A DNA stretch of 32,360 bases. It comes from Chthoniobacterales bacterium. Lineage in GTDB: Bacteria > Verrucomicrobiota > Verrucomicrobiia > Chthoniobacterales > JACTMZ01. The stretch lies in NCBI GenBank assembly GCA_014879535.1, contig JACSRX010000002.1, positions 1 through 32,360 on the forward strand, given 5' to 3'. The position numbers were made by a program, and so were the translations under genes. The notes under the pieces are model-generated. The model did not search any database, was not told the DNA's origin, and was given only the letters and a program-made list of their open reading frames with translations. Position 1 is the first letter of the stretch. Every line of letters starts with the position of its first letter. Shown one piece after another: positions 21,279 through 28,821 of this stretch.

Positions 21279-22942
21279 ACATCAAACTCTCCAAAAACAT
21301 CAGCATCCCCGCGCAAGAATTCGCCACCCAGGGAAATGCCATCCTCGGAATCCGGGACTCCGGCAAGTCGTATTCGGCCACCTACATGGCCGAGCAACTG
21401 CTGTTGGCGAACATCCCCTTTGTCGCCTTCGACCCCATCGGCGTCTGGAGGTTTTTGAAGTCCCCCGGCCGCGGAGATGGATTCCCTGTCGTCGTGGCCG
21501 GAGGGGAGAGCGGAGACCTTCCGCTTTCACCTCAGACGGCCCCGGAAATCGTCCGTGCAGCCATGCGCGAGAACGTCCCGCTGGTGATCGACCTTTTCGA
21601 CATGCGGCTTTCCAAGGCCGACTGGCGCAAGATCGTCGAGGAGAGCATCCGCGTGCTCCTTTACGAGAACAAGGCATGCGGCCCCAGGCATATCTTCATC
21701 GAAGAAGCCGCCGAGTTTGTCCCGCAACAGATCCGCGACGAGGGCCGCGTCTATGCCGAGATCGAGAAGCTCGCGCGCATGGGGGGCAATGTCTCTCTTG
21801 GCTACACCCTGATCAACCAGCGCGCCGAACAAGTCAACAAAGCCGTGCTGGAGCTTTGCGACTGCATTTTCCTTCACCGCCAGAAAGGGAAAAACTCGCT
21901 GACCAGCCTTGGGAAATGGCTCGATTTTGCAGACCGCAAGAAATCCTCCGAGATCATCCAGTCTCTCCCCGGATTGAACCAAGGGGAATGCTGGGTCTGG
22001 CTTGCGGGAAGCGATGCACCCGAATTCGTCAAGATGCCGGCGAAACGATCGCTGCACCCCGATCGTCGCAACCCCCACACCACGGCAGTAAAAGCCAGCG
22101 CTGATGTGGGGGGCTTTGTGGAGGCGATCAAGACCGCCCTCCCCCGCCTCGAGGAGGAACGCGCCGCCAATGACCCCGTGGCATTGAAACGGCGGATCAA
22201 GGAACTCGAGGCGGAACTCAAAAAGCCCGGGAAAATCACCATGCAGCAACTTCGGGAGATCGAGGGCAAGGCCTTCCGCATGTTGCTTAATCACACCAAG
22301 GCACAGATGGCCGGCATCGTGCCACTCCTGCAGGCGTGGGTTGATGAGCACGCCACCAAGACCACCGAGACAGCCCCGGCGCAGCCCGTTGTTCCGCGGC
22401 AGCATAATTCCATCATCCGCAAGGAGGTCACGCTCGACTTTTCGCAGCAAGACACCAAGCGCCCGGTCGTGACAGCCTCCAATTCTCCAGTCGCCGGTGG
22501 AATGCGCCGGATGCTGGTGGCGCTCGCGCAGCGACCCGGGCTCAATGCCCGCCAACTCGGCGTGAGGGCGGGGCTCTCCTCATCCTCGGGGACGTTCGGC
22601 ACCTACCTCGCCAAGCTGCGCAGCAATGGCTGGATCTACGGCGGCCGTGACTGCATGGCGCTGACCACTGCCGGTGTCGAAGCCTTGGGCGACTACGAGC
22701 CCCTCCCGACAGGCCGCGACCTTCTCGACTATTGGCTGCGCGAACTCGGCAGCGGGGGAGCCTCCCGGATGCTCACTGCCCTGGCCGATGCCTACCCCCG
22801 CGCCCTTACCAAGCAGGACCTGGGTGCCGAGGCAGGCATCTCCCCCGGCAGCGGCACCTTCGGCACCTACCTTTCCAAACTCCGAACCCTCGAACTCATC
22901 GAGGGCCGCGGGGAAATCAAACTCAATCCCGAACTCGCATGA
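21275..22942 (+). CDS. HerA/FtsK-like ATPase with two C-terminal winged helices
   Basis: This is a 555-residue protein. The ATPase core (residues 1 to about 270) has a Walker A motif at 25-32 (GIRDSGKS) and a Walker B-like strand at 139-148 (HIFIEEAAEF) with acidic residues, as in HerA/DUF87 translocases. A coiled coil follows (about 290-320). Two similar segments end the protein, at about 408-458 and 494-545. Each begins GG-x-x-RML-x-AL and ends SGTFGTYL-x-KLR with a wing, and they look like tandem winged-helix DNA-binding domains. HerA-type motors move along duplex DNA, so a role in phage DNA movement or genome segregation is plausible. The ATGA overlaps at both ends link it to a small zinc-ribbon protein and to a hypothetical protein. 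Confidence 0.8.
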   Translation: MNIKLSKNISIPAQEFATQGNAILGIRDSGKSYSATYMAEQLLLANIPFVAFDPIGVWRFLKSPGRGDGFPVVVAGGESGDLPLSPQTAPEIVRAAMRENVPLVIDLFDMRLSKADWRKIVEESIRVLLYENKACGPRHIFIEEAAEFVPQQIRDEGRVYAEIEKLARMGGNVSLGYTLINQRAEQVNKAVLELCDCIFLHRQKGKNSLTSLGKWLDFADRKKSSEIIQSLPGLNQGECWVWLAGSDAPEFVKMPAKRSLHPDRRNPHTTAVKASADVGGFVEAIKTALPRLEEERAANDPVALKRRIKELEAELKKPGKITMQQLREIEGKAFRMLLNHTKAQMAGIVPLLQAWVDEHATKTTETAPAQPVVPRQHNSIIRKEVTLDFSQQDTKRPVVTASNSPVAGGMRRMLVALAQRPGLNARQLGVRAGLSSSSGTFGTYLAKLRSNGWIYGGRDCMALTTAGVEALGDYEPLPTGRDLLDYWLRELGSGGASRMLTALADAYPRALTKQDLGAEAGISPGSGTFGTYLSKLRTLELIEGRGEIKLNPELA

Positions 22943-23232
22943 ACCCGATCAAATACATCATCACCATCACCAAACTCGAAACCCGCACCACCAAAGAGCC
23001 CGGCAATTACACCGTCATCGACAAGCGGCCGTGGACACAAAAGGAGCTCAGCGAAGAAGGCGCCGCCCTCTATGGCGGTCTGAAGAAATTTTTGGATGAC
23101 CAGCCTCTCAAAGAAGTGCGTGGTTACGCCCCCGATGTCTCGATCACAAGAGATGTCGAAACCCAAGTCCTGAGGCAGACGGTGGAGTCTCTCGACCTCT
23201 CGGCCGTCATCAAGGCCATCAACGGGCTCTGA
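22939..23232 (+). CDS. Hypothetical early phage protein
   Basis: This is a 97-residue protein. It has strands near the start (KYIITITKLETRTTKEPG), a middle helix, and a C-terminal helix (RQTVESLDLSAVIKAINGL). No family is recognised. The start overlaps the stop of the HerA-like gene (ATGA), so co-expression with it is expected. Confidence 0.6.
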   Translation: MNPIKYIITITKLETRTTKEPGNYTVIDKRPWTQKELSEEGAALYGGLKKFLDDQPLKEVRGYAPDVSITRDVETQVLRQTVESLDLSAVIKAINGL

Positions 23233-23233
23233 C

Positions 23234-23458
23234 ATGAGCGACCGCGACTACGCCAGCATACCGTGCCGGATCATCGAGGAACGCGACTTGTCACTCCGCA
23301 TTGATCAGGCGGGTTCCGAGGTATGGATCCCCCGCAGCGTGTGCAAGTGCATCTCCAAACACGAGGACCACCCCAAGGGCGGCCGTCGCGCCACCATCGA
23401 AATGCCGTGGTGGCTGGCCGAAGAAAAGGGCCTCGAAGAAAGGGTGAGGAATCCATGA
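23234..23458 (+). CDS. Small phage protein of the WIPKS-like type
   Basis: This is a 74-residue protein. The first half is strands (CRIIEERDLSLRIDQ, then VWIPRSVCKC), a pattern shared with small uncharacterised phage proteins that have a short SH3-like barrel ending in a W-I-P-x-S motif. The last part is a basic-acidic helix. Function unknown. One base separates it from the upstream stop, and the end is an ATGA overlap. Confidence 0.6.
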   Translation: MSDRDYASIPCRIIEERDLSLRIDQAGSEVWIPRSVCKCISKHEDHPKGGRRATIEMPWWLAEEKGLEERVRNP

Positions 23459-23601
23459 ACAGGCATCGCGTCCTTGCATTCCTCGCCGTTGCAGTTCTGG
23501 CGGCATGCGTCGTGATTTTCACCCTTCCCGGGAAAAAGCACGGGGCACCGGAACCCAACCTGAACCTGTGCCCCCTCTGTGGGCAGGAGATCGAACAATG
23601 A
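23455..23601 (+). CDS. Tiny membrane-anchored protein with CxxC
   Basis: This is a 48-residue protein. It has one hydrophobic segment at about residues 6-24 (VLAFLAVAVLAACVVIF), a short linker, and a C-terminal CPLCG (Cys39 and Cys42). The AAC at residues 16-18 could be a lipobox, so it is either an anchored or a lipidated peptide. The ATGA overlaps on both sides support it as a real gene. Function unknown. Confidence 0.55.
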   Translation: MNRHRVLAFLAVAVLAACVVIFTLPGKKHGAPEPNLNLCPLCGQEIEQ

Positions 23602-23804
23602 CAGATAATGAGAAACTGGCAGCCAAAATGAAATTGGTCACCGCCTACATTGAAAAATTCGGGGGCACTCCAAGTAAGGCAACCGAAATGGTGATCAACC
23701 TCCAGAGCACATTGGCCAGAGTCCATGCGGGGAAACCATTTCGATGGGAGTCCCGCGCAGGCATGATCATATTGCAGTGGGGCGGAGGGGGGAGGGAACG
23801 ATGA
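23598..23804 (+). CDS. Hypothetical small phage protein
   Basis: This is a 68-residue protein. It is helical at first (MTDNEKLAAKMKLVTAYIEK) and strand-like at the end (RAGMIILQWGGGG). No family is recognised. The ATGA overlaps at both ends make it part of the same translation-coupled chain as its neighbours. Confidence 0.55.
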   Translation: MTDNEKLAAKMKLVTAYIEKFGGTPSKATEMVINLQSTLARVHAGKPFRWESRAGMIILQWGGGGRER

Positions 23805-24049
23805 GCGGCCCAATCAACGACGGGGGACCGGCATTCCCGGTCACCGAAGGAGCTTTGCTCAAACACCCTGGCATGTCCTTGCGGGACTACTTCGCGGGAC
23901 AGGCGTTGGCGGGGATCAAAGCAAATTATGAGTTAGGTATTATTTGCTCCAAGGTTCCGAAAATGACGCAACCCGAGGCCATCGCCATAATGGCTTACAA
24001 AGACGCCGACGCCATGCTCGCCGAGCGGAAGAAGAGGGCCGGGCAATGA
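23801..24049 (+). CDS. Conserved phage protein (INDGGPAFP type)
   Basis: This 82-residue protein starts with INDGGPAFPVTEGALL and continues with GMSLRDYFAGQALAG. It ends in a helix (EAIAIMAYKDADAMLAERKK). This start and core recur in small uncharacterised proteins of many phages. Function unknown. Both junctions are ATGA overlaps. Confidence 0.65.
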   Translation: MSGPINDGGPAFPVTEGALLKHPGMSLRDYFAGQALAGIKANYELGIICSKVPKMTQPEAIAIMAYKDADAMLAERKKRAGQ

Positions 24050-24447
24050 ACCTCCTCAAGGAAAAGCGCCCATGCCGGAGCTGCAAGGAGCCCAACGAAT
24101 ACTTGGTGCCCCTCAGTGGGTGCCGGTGTTCGGATTGCGTTTACGCCGCACGAAAGAGTCTGGAGCGGGGTCGGGATTCTAACACCTCCGCTCAAGCGAC
24201 AGCACAGCCGGGCGCGCCCGAGCGTCCGGCTGAAATTCCAGAATCCACACCCTTCAGCCTGTCCGAAACATTCCTCGAATGCCGCCCGGATGGAGTGGTT
24301 CAGGTGAAGGACGGCCGCTCCCTTGAGGAATACATCAACGATCCGCGGTTTGTCGCGCGACGGAAGAAACAGATCAAATCGACCAAACCGATGGTTCTTT
24401 GCGATGCGGAGGTTTTTGGAATGGCCGCAATTCCACACTGCGCATGA
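24046..24447 (+). CDS. Zinc-ribbon-like hypothetical protein
   Basis: This is a 133-residue protein. The N-terminus has two cysteine pairs (Cys10/13 in CRSC and Cys28/31 in CSDC), with Cys26 nearby, that fit a small zinc ribbon. A Pro/Ser/Thr linker (about 40-70) follows and then a mixed region. Function unknown. It is coupled to both neighbours by ATGA overlaps. Confidence 0.55.
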   Translation: MNLLKEKRPCRSCKEPNEYLVPLSGCRCSDCVYAARKSLERGRDSNTSAQATAQPGAPERPAEIPESTPFSLSETFLECRPDGVVQVKDGRSLEEYINDPRFVARRKKQIKSTKPMVLCDAEVFGMAAIPHCA

Positions 24448-25166
24448 AAACGCCCATCATCTACAAAGGCGAAGCCATCGCCGGGCCGCTGCCGCTGTTC
24501 CAGCCGGAGATGCGGCGCGCCAACCGAGATGGCCGGAAGAGGCAGACGCGGCGGATTGTGAGGCTGCCGAAAGCGCCTGGGCTGGAGTTTCGTTTTGATG
24601 GCGCATGGAAGGACGGCGGCCCTGGATCACCGTTCGAGGCCGGGGAGTATCTGCACATGCAATTCCGGTGCCTCGCCGATGGGCCGGATGGCTGGGGCAT
24701 GGAGACGTTCGACCGCGTGTTTTGCCCGCTCGCCCTCCCGGGTGACCTGCGCTACATGCGCGAGCCCCTCATCAGGATTGGAGGTTTTGCATGGTATGCC
24801 GACGACGAAACGCCGGCATTCTCGCTGACCACTGGCCAGCATATCAAATGGCGCTGGCGCCGGGATTATCTGCCTCACATGTTCATGCCTGCGGAGGCGG
24901 CGCGGTGGTTTGCGCGGATCGGGAACATCCGGGTTGAGCGGTTGCAGGACATCAATGGTCAGGACGCCATTGCGGAAGGCATCGAGTCGTTCCGCCGCGA
25001 CGTTTCGACTCATGCAACCGTTACAACCTTTCGTGACTACCTGACAGGAGCAACGGACCGCGCGGCGATTCAAAGTTTCCAAACTCTCTGGCAATCCATC
25101 AACGGCCCGGACTCGTGGCAGGAGAATCGGTGGGTGTGGGTGATCGGGTATTCCGAGGTCACATGA
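24444..25166 (+). CDS. ASCH-like phage protein
   Basis: This is a 240-residue protein. The N-terminus (PLPLFQPEMRRANRDGRKRQ, then TRRIV) fits the common phage protein that begins with a mutation-prone FNPE-like start and a K-x-x-TRR helix. The middle has LPGDLRYMREP. The end has ARIGNIRVERLQDINGQD, AIAEGIE and then LWQSINGPDSW, matching the ASCH-like RNA/nucleotide-binding family in layout. Its role is not known. Both junctions are ATGA overlaps. Confidence 0.75.
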   Translation: MKTPIIYKGEAIAGPLPLFQPEMRRANRDGRKRQTRRIVRLPKAPGLEFRFDGAWKDGGPGSPFEAGEYLHMQFRCLADGPDGWGMETFDRVFCPLALPGDLRYMREPLIRIGGFAWYADDETPAFSLTTGQHIKWRWRRDYLPHMFMPAEAARWFARIGNIRVERLQDINGQDAIAEGIESFRRDVSTHATVTTFRDYLTGATDRAAIQSFQTLWQSINGPDSWQENRWVWVIGYSEVT

Positions 25167-25396
25167 AAACTTCGCCTCCGCGCATCATGAAATCGAACGA
25201 GGCAAGGGCCTACGTCGGGGGACGCCTCAATCTCGAGCGGCTGCAGGCCGCGGGGTGGGTGACGCCCCTGGGCGGCAAACAGCGCGCCATGGATTACGAC
25301 CGCAACCAGATCGATGCGGCGCTCGACCGGGTCCGGTTGACCGGGTGGCCTCAGATGGAAGCAATGTCCGAATCGGAGGGCGACAAATGCGCGTAG
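25163..25396 (+). CDS. Excisionase-like winged-helix protein
   Basis: This is a 77-residue protein. The segment MKSNEARAYVGGRLNLERL, followed by AAGWVTPLGGKQRAMDYD and NQIDAALDR, resembles the small winged helix of Xis/AlpA excisionases, which bend DNA at the attachment site to direct excision. The place, directly beside the convergent integrase gene, fits. The 3' end overlaps the integrase gene by 46 bases, so transcription of one strand would interfere with the other. Confidence 0.7.
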   Translation: MKTSPPRIMKSNEARAYVGGRLNLERLQAAGWVTPLGGKQRAMDYDRNQIDAALDRVRLTGWPQMEAMSESEGDKCA

Positions 25397-26370
25397 TGCT
25401 CGACCGTCACGCGGTAATCATCGCCAAGCCAGAGGGAAACCTTAGTGAGGCTCACCCCGGCTTGCACGAGCAGGGAGGCGAACGTCCGGCGCATGACATG
25501 GGCGGAGAAGTTTTCAATCTTCAGATCCGCGCAGAGGGCGGCCATGGGCACGCGGAAGTCGTAGCGGTAGTCGCTCTTCCCATGCTTCACCTTCGGGCAG
25601 ACGAGGAAATCAAGGGGGCCGAGCCCCTTGCACGCCTTCCGCAAATGGCGCAAAAGGACGGGGTGCAGAGGGATGATCCGCTCCGACCTGTCTTTGATCC
25701 GGAAGGGACGTTCCCCAGGCCGGAGACGCGGAGGATTGACCGCCGGCCGCACGCGCAGGCACCCCGCCTTGAAGTCCACCCAGTCGCGCCTGGCCTCGGC
25801 AATCTCCAGGCGCCGAAGGCCGGCGTAGAACCCGAGCAGAAGGCAGGTAAGAAGCGGTTCCGAGGCGGCTTTGATCATCTTGTCGCGCACGGTGGCCGCG
25901 ACAAAGTCCGCCCCGCGCGTGCGCGCCGACTTCGTGCGCGCAATGCCGTCCCACGGGTTGAGCACGCAATAGCCACGGGCGGCAAATTGCTTCCACACGG
26001 ACGACGCGGTGCGAAGGTAGCTCTGCGCGGATGCCTCGCTGGTCTCCTTCTGCCATGCACGGTAGATGGCTGTCGCCTTTTCCGGGGAAACGGCCGACAC
26101 GTCGAGATTGCCGATCCGGGTGATGATGTTCTTGATCACCCACTGGCAACCGCGGCGGGTCTTCTGGTTCTGCCAGTGATCGGCCACGGCCGCGATCGCC
26201 GCTTTGAGGCTGCCGCGCTGGAGGGCGCTTCCCTGCCGGATCTCGACAATGCGGGATATTGCCTCAGCTTGGGCCGTGGTATGCAGATTGTGCCACGTCC
26301 GGACCCCGTCAATTTGCTGGCTGAACCACAAGGCGCCGCCTCGCCGGACCGTCAGACCCCGAATCTTCAC
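25351..26370 (-). CDS. int: Tyrosine-family phage integrase
   Basis: This is a 339-residue integrase that would recombine the phage with the tRNA-Arg site. Catalytic residues visible in order are Arg (GLRRLEIAEA), Lys (RIKDRSERIIPL), His-x-x-Arg (HVMRRTFASLL) and Tyr (VEHYAHL). At the second His position, the usual LGH reads LGD (WLGDDYRVTV). An N-terminal arm-binding and a core-binding domain precede the catalytic part. The start is GTG at 26370, with an in-frame stop just upstream. Gene direction, from the tRNA end inward, is as expected for a tRNA-targeted prophage. Its 3' end overlaps the excisionase-like gene by 46 bases. Confidence 0.92.
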   Translation of the reverse strand: MKIRGLTVRRGGALWFSQQIDGVRTWHNLHTTAQAEAISRIVEIRQGSALQRGSLKAAIAAVADHWQNQKTRRGCQWVIKNIITRIGNLDVSAVSPEKATAIYRAWQKETSEASAQSYLRTASSVWKQFAARGYCVLNPWDGIARTKSARTRGADFVAATVRDKMIKAASEPLLTCLLLGFYAGLRRLEIAEARRDWVDFKAGCLRVRPAVNPPRLRPGERPFRIKDRSERIIPLHPVLLRHLRKACKGLGPLDFLVCPKVKHGKSDYRYDFRVPMAALCADLKIENFSAHVMRRTFASLLVQAGVSLTKVSLWLGDDYRVTVEHYAHLSPSDSDIASI

Positions 26371-26483
26371 GCCAGACGTTCACATTTTCCGTTCACACTT
26401 GCAACGCGCAAAGAGTGGAAATTAGCGGAAACTAACAAATCAACTCCAACCTTAACCTTCGTGCAAACCGTTGCTGGAGAGGG
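26371..26483. other. Attachment-site arm region (attR) with short direct repeats
   Basis: The gap between integrase start and tRNA 3' end holds no gene. It contains three sets of direct repeats: GTTCACA at 26378 and 26391, GGAAATTAGC/GGAAACTAAC at 26417 and 26427 (8 of 10 match), and AACCTT at 26448 and 26454. Short repeats near the core are typical arm-type integrase or Xis sites. Their role here is inferred. The stretch is less GC-rich than the rest. Confidence 0.55.
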
Positions 26484-26557
26484 CGCAGCCATGAGGACTC
26501 GAACCTCAAACCTTCTGATCCGTAGTCAGATGCTCTATCCAATTGAGCTATGGCTGC
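26484..26557 (-). tRNA. tRNA-Arg, anticodon ACG
   Basis: This is a 74-nt cloverleaf. The acceptor stem (GCAGCCA with TGGCTGC) is perfect, the D stem is GCTC/GAGC, the anticodon stem is TCTGA/TCAGA with loop CTACGGA, and the T stem is TGAGG/CCTCA with TTCGAGT. The anticodon ACG lies at 26521-26523 and reads arginine CGN codons once A34 becomes inosine. The discriminator is G, and CCA is not encoded. The intact tRNA has its 3' end facing the prophage, so the phage att sequence must restore the tRNA 3' part. The 5' end lies four bases from the start of the divergent gene. Confidence 0.95.
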
Positions 26558-26561
26558 CGGG

Positions 26562-27515
26562 ATGAGCGGGAAAACTAAATGCGCGCCCCTCGCGGGTCAA
26601 ACCGTTTCAGCGGACTTCGAGGACATTCTCGAGAGGTGGCTGGAGTCCCGCTCCCATGGTGAAGCCAGGGAAGCTTTCGCCGCCTTGGTGCGGGAACGCA
26701 GTCTGACGGGGTTCCCGCTGCCTTCCGGGGATTGCGGGCGATGGGCGGAAGCATTCGCCGCGTCTTTGCCGGTCTCTCCGGAGCACCCCCACGTGCGTCG
26801 CCACGGCAATCTGGCGTTGAAATTGTGTGACAGCGGGGAGGCGGCTTCCAAGGAGGCCGGGGCGCAGGATTGCGCCTCCACGCTTTTGCCAGCGGGTCTC
26901 CGACCGCTGCGCCCTGTGGAGATCGCGGGTGCGTTTCTGGTGAGTCGTTTTGTCGAGGGAGACTCATTCGACGGCCGCAACCGGGAACACGTCCGGGCGG
27001 CGGCAGCGCACCTCGCGCGCATCCATCAGACGGAGATTTCCCCGGCGATGGCTTCGTGGCTGCGGCGTCGCGGGCAATGTCACTACGAGGGATGTGCCCT
27101 GCGCAATCGCCTGCAGGAAGAAGTGGGGAATGTCCGGCTGGCGTTCGGTGAGCCGTCGGCTGCCCTGTTGGCGGAAGCCCTCCCGGATGTGCAGGCGGAA
27201 GTGGTCCTCGGACACGGGGATTATCAGGGACCGAACATGGTCTTCGGGACCGACCGGATCTTCCTCACGGATTGGGGGGACTTCGGTCTCTGCCACCCTT
27301 GGTATGAAGTGGCGCATTTCCTGTGGTTTGTCGAAGAAGACATGGAGGACATCGCGCTGGAGTCCTACTTGGACGTGCGAAGGCATCCCGGCAACGCGGA
27401 AAAGGGGCTCGAAAAGGGACGCTTGATCGACGGCATCATCCGCGCGGGGTCGGTGGCGCGGATGATGCTCCGGCGGGAGACGGAACCTGTCAGTGCCCTC
27501 CCGCCCCCATGGTGA
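26562..27515 (+). CDS. APH-like phosphotransferase, host gene
   Basis: This is a 317-residue protein read from the ATG at 26562 (an upstream in-frame ATG at 26550 lies inside the tRNA). The aminoglycoside-phosphotransferase/choline-kinase fold is shown by the catalytic loop VVLGHGDYQGPNMVF (HGDYxxxN) and the metal-binding DWGDFGLCHPWYEVAH. A FLVSRFVEGDSF segment fits the N-lobe/C-lobe hinge. Its substrate cannot be told, and resistance is not implied. The tRNA promoter must lie within its first codons, so the true start could be further in. Its 3' end overlaps the convergent transporter gene by 26 bases. Confidence 0.8.
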   Translation: MSGKTKCAPLAGQTVSADFEDILERWLESRSHGEAREAFAALVRERSLTGFPLPSGDCGRWAEAFAASLPVSPEHPHVRRHGNLALKLCDSGEAASKEAGAQDCASTLLPAGLRPLRPVEIAGAFLVSRFVEGDSFDGRNREHVRAAAAHLARIHQTEISPAMASWLRRRGQCHYEGCALRNRLQEEVGNVRLAFGEPSAALLAEALPDVQAEVVLGHGDYQGPNMVFGTDRIFLTDWGDFGLCHPWYEVAHFLWFVEEDMEDIALESYLDVRRHPGNAEKGLEKGRLIDGIIRAGSVARMMLRRETEPVSALPPPW

Positions 27516-28782
27516 TCTCACCGGGTTCGGCCTTGTCCTCGCGCAGGAGGGCCCAGAGCACGGCGGAGATCGCCAGCGAGACGGCGCAAACGACGAAGGT
27601 GATGGATTTGTCGGCAGCCGCCCCGATCATCTTGCCGATGAAGAGGCTCACGATGATCTGGGGGATGACGACCGAGAGGTTGAAGATGCCCATGAAAAGG
27701 CCCATGCGGGCCTTGTCCACGCTGTCGCTCATGATGGCGAACGGCAGGCTCACGACCGCGGCCCAACCGATGCCGACCACGGCCATGAGCGTGTAGAGGG
27801 TGGTGGCCGTGGTCCCGAAGAAGATGATGCCGGCGTAGCCGAGGGCCATCAGGAAGATGCAGATCGTGTGGGTGCGGACGAGGCCGAGCTTCTTCGCGGC
27901 GGGCTGGAGGACGGCCACGGGGAGCACGAAACCGATGACGTTCATGATGAGGAACGAAATGGAAATGACCTGTCCGAGGGACATCTTCTGGGCCTCGTCG
28001 AGCTCCGCAGTCCCGGGGAAAAGCGCGTGCTGCGCATAGGCGAACATGAAGACGAACATGGTCTGCACTCCGAGCCATGTGAAGGCGTGGGCAAGATAGA
28101 TGTGCAGGAGGCGGGGGATGTTGGTGCGCCCGCTTTTCACGGCAGGCCCGGAAGAAACTTCGGAGGCGGCACCGAGTTCGCGCGGTTCCTTGAGAAGGAA
28201 GGCCGGGACGACGTTGAAGAGGAGAACGAGCCCCACGCCGAAGTAGATGAGGGCGTAATTCCCGAAGACGGCGCCGATGATGTAGGCCAGCACCCCGAAC
28301 ATCCCCGAGATGGTCTGCATCCACGTGAAGCCCTTGGTGCGTGCCTCGCCCTCGGGGGTGAGGTCGGCGATGATCGAGCGCGTCGGGTTGAAGCCGACAT
28401 TGATGGCAAGATCGAGCGTCAGGGCGACGGCCACGGCGGTCCAGAGGATCTCGACGCCTGTCCAGCTGCTGATTTCCCCGAGGAAGGGCAACGCAAGCAG
28501 CATGAGCGACGCCGTCACGCCGCCGATGAGGATGAACGGACGGCGACGTCCGCCCCAGAACCAGACCTTGTCGCTGATGAGCCCGACGATGGGTTGGGCG
28601 AGGAGACCCGCCAGCGGTCCGGCCAGCCAGACATAGCCGACATGTTCGATGGAGAGGCTGTATTTCGTGCTGAGGATCCAGCTCAGGGCGGAAATCTGGA
28701 CGCACAGGGCGAATCCCATGGCGGTCGAGGGGAGGCTGAGAAGGATGTAGAAGGGATTGGCGAGTTTTTGTTGATTCGGCAT
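27490..28782 (-). CDS. MFS sugar transporter, SLC45/GPH-like
   Basis: This is a 430-residue inner-membrane carrier with about 12 hydrophobic segments. The SLC45/sucrose-symporter group is suggested by the GRRRPFILIGG loop after helix 2 and LAGPLAGLLAQPIVG before it, along with SIIADLTPEG after helix 4. This group moves sucrose, maltose or related sugars with protons. The substrate is not visible in the sequence. The gene ends a leftward row of five closely spaced host genes (gaps of 46, 52, 19 and 39 bases). This suggests one transcript from trpA on, although a common function is not evident. Confidence 0.85.
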   Translation of the reverse strand: MPNQQKLANPFYILLSLPSTAMGFALCVQISALSWILSTKYSLSIEHVGYVWLAGPLAGLLAQPIVGLISDKVWFWGGRRRPFILIGGVTASLMLLALPFLGEISSWTGVEILWTAVAVALTLDLAINVGFNPTRSIIADLTPEGEARTKGFTWMQTISGMFGVLAYIIGAVFGNYALIYFGVGLVLLFNVVPAFLLKEPRELGAASEVSSGPAVKSGRTNIPRLLHIYLAHAFTWLGVQTMFVFMFAYAQHALFPGTAELDEAQKMSLGQVISISFLIMNVIGFVLPVAVLQPAAKKLGLVRTHTICIFLMALGYAGIIFFGTTATTLYTLMAVVGIGWAAVVSLPFAIMSDSVDKARMGLFMGIFNLSVVIPQIIVSLFIGKMIGAAADKSITFVVCAVSLAISAVLWALLREDKAEPGEITMGAGGH

Positions 28783-28821
28783 GGGGATGGATTGTTGGGG
28801 GGAGACCGTGGAAAAGCCCGC

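Larger units (their letters stand above)
1..26484. mobile_element. Prophage, right-hand portion (left end outside window)
   Basis: Capsid, fibre, lysis, repressor, recombination, excisionase and integrase genes follow one another without interruption and stop at the 3' end of a host tRNA-Arg. Nearly all genes run on the + strand. Only the repressor pair and the integrase run leftward, which is the usual layout of a temperate phage. No terminase, portal or left attachment site is visible, so these are expected left of position 1. The capsid is of the N4-gp56/DUF4043 type, and two adaptor-like proteins are present, with no tape-measure or tail-sheath gene in the window. This would fit a short-tailed virion, but that is inference. 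The right boundary is placed at the tRNA discriminator base, because the real crossover lies somewhere in the tRNA 3' half. Confidence 0.9.

Noticed and set aside
26550-26561. Upstream ATG at 26550 as start of the APH-like gene
   Set aside because: It lies inside the tRNA gene on the other strand. The ATG at 26562 is just outside it.
26562-27515. Antibiotic resistance gene carried by the prophage
   Set aside because: The APH-like gene lies outside the attachment site, on the host side, and its fold is shared with many kinases not linked to resistance.
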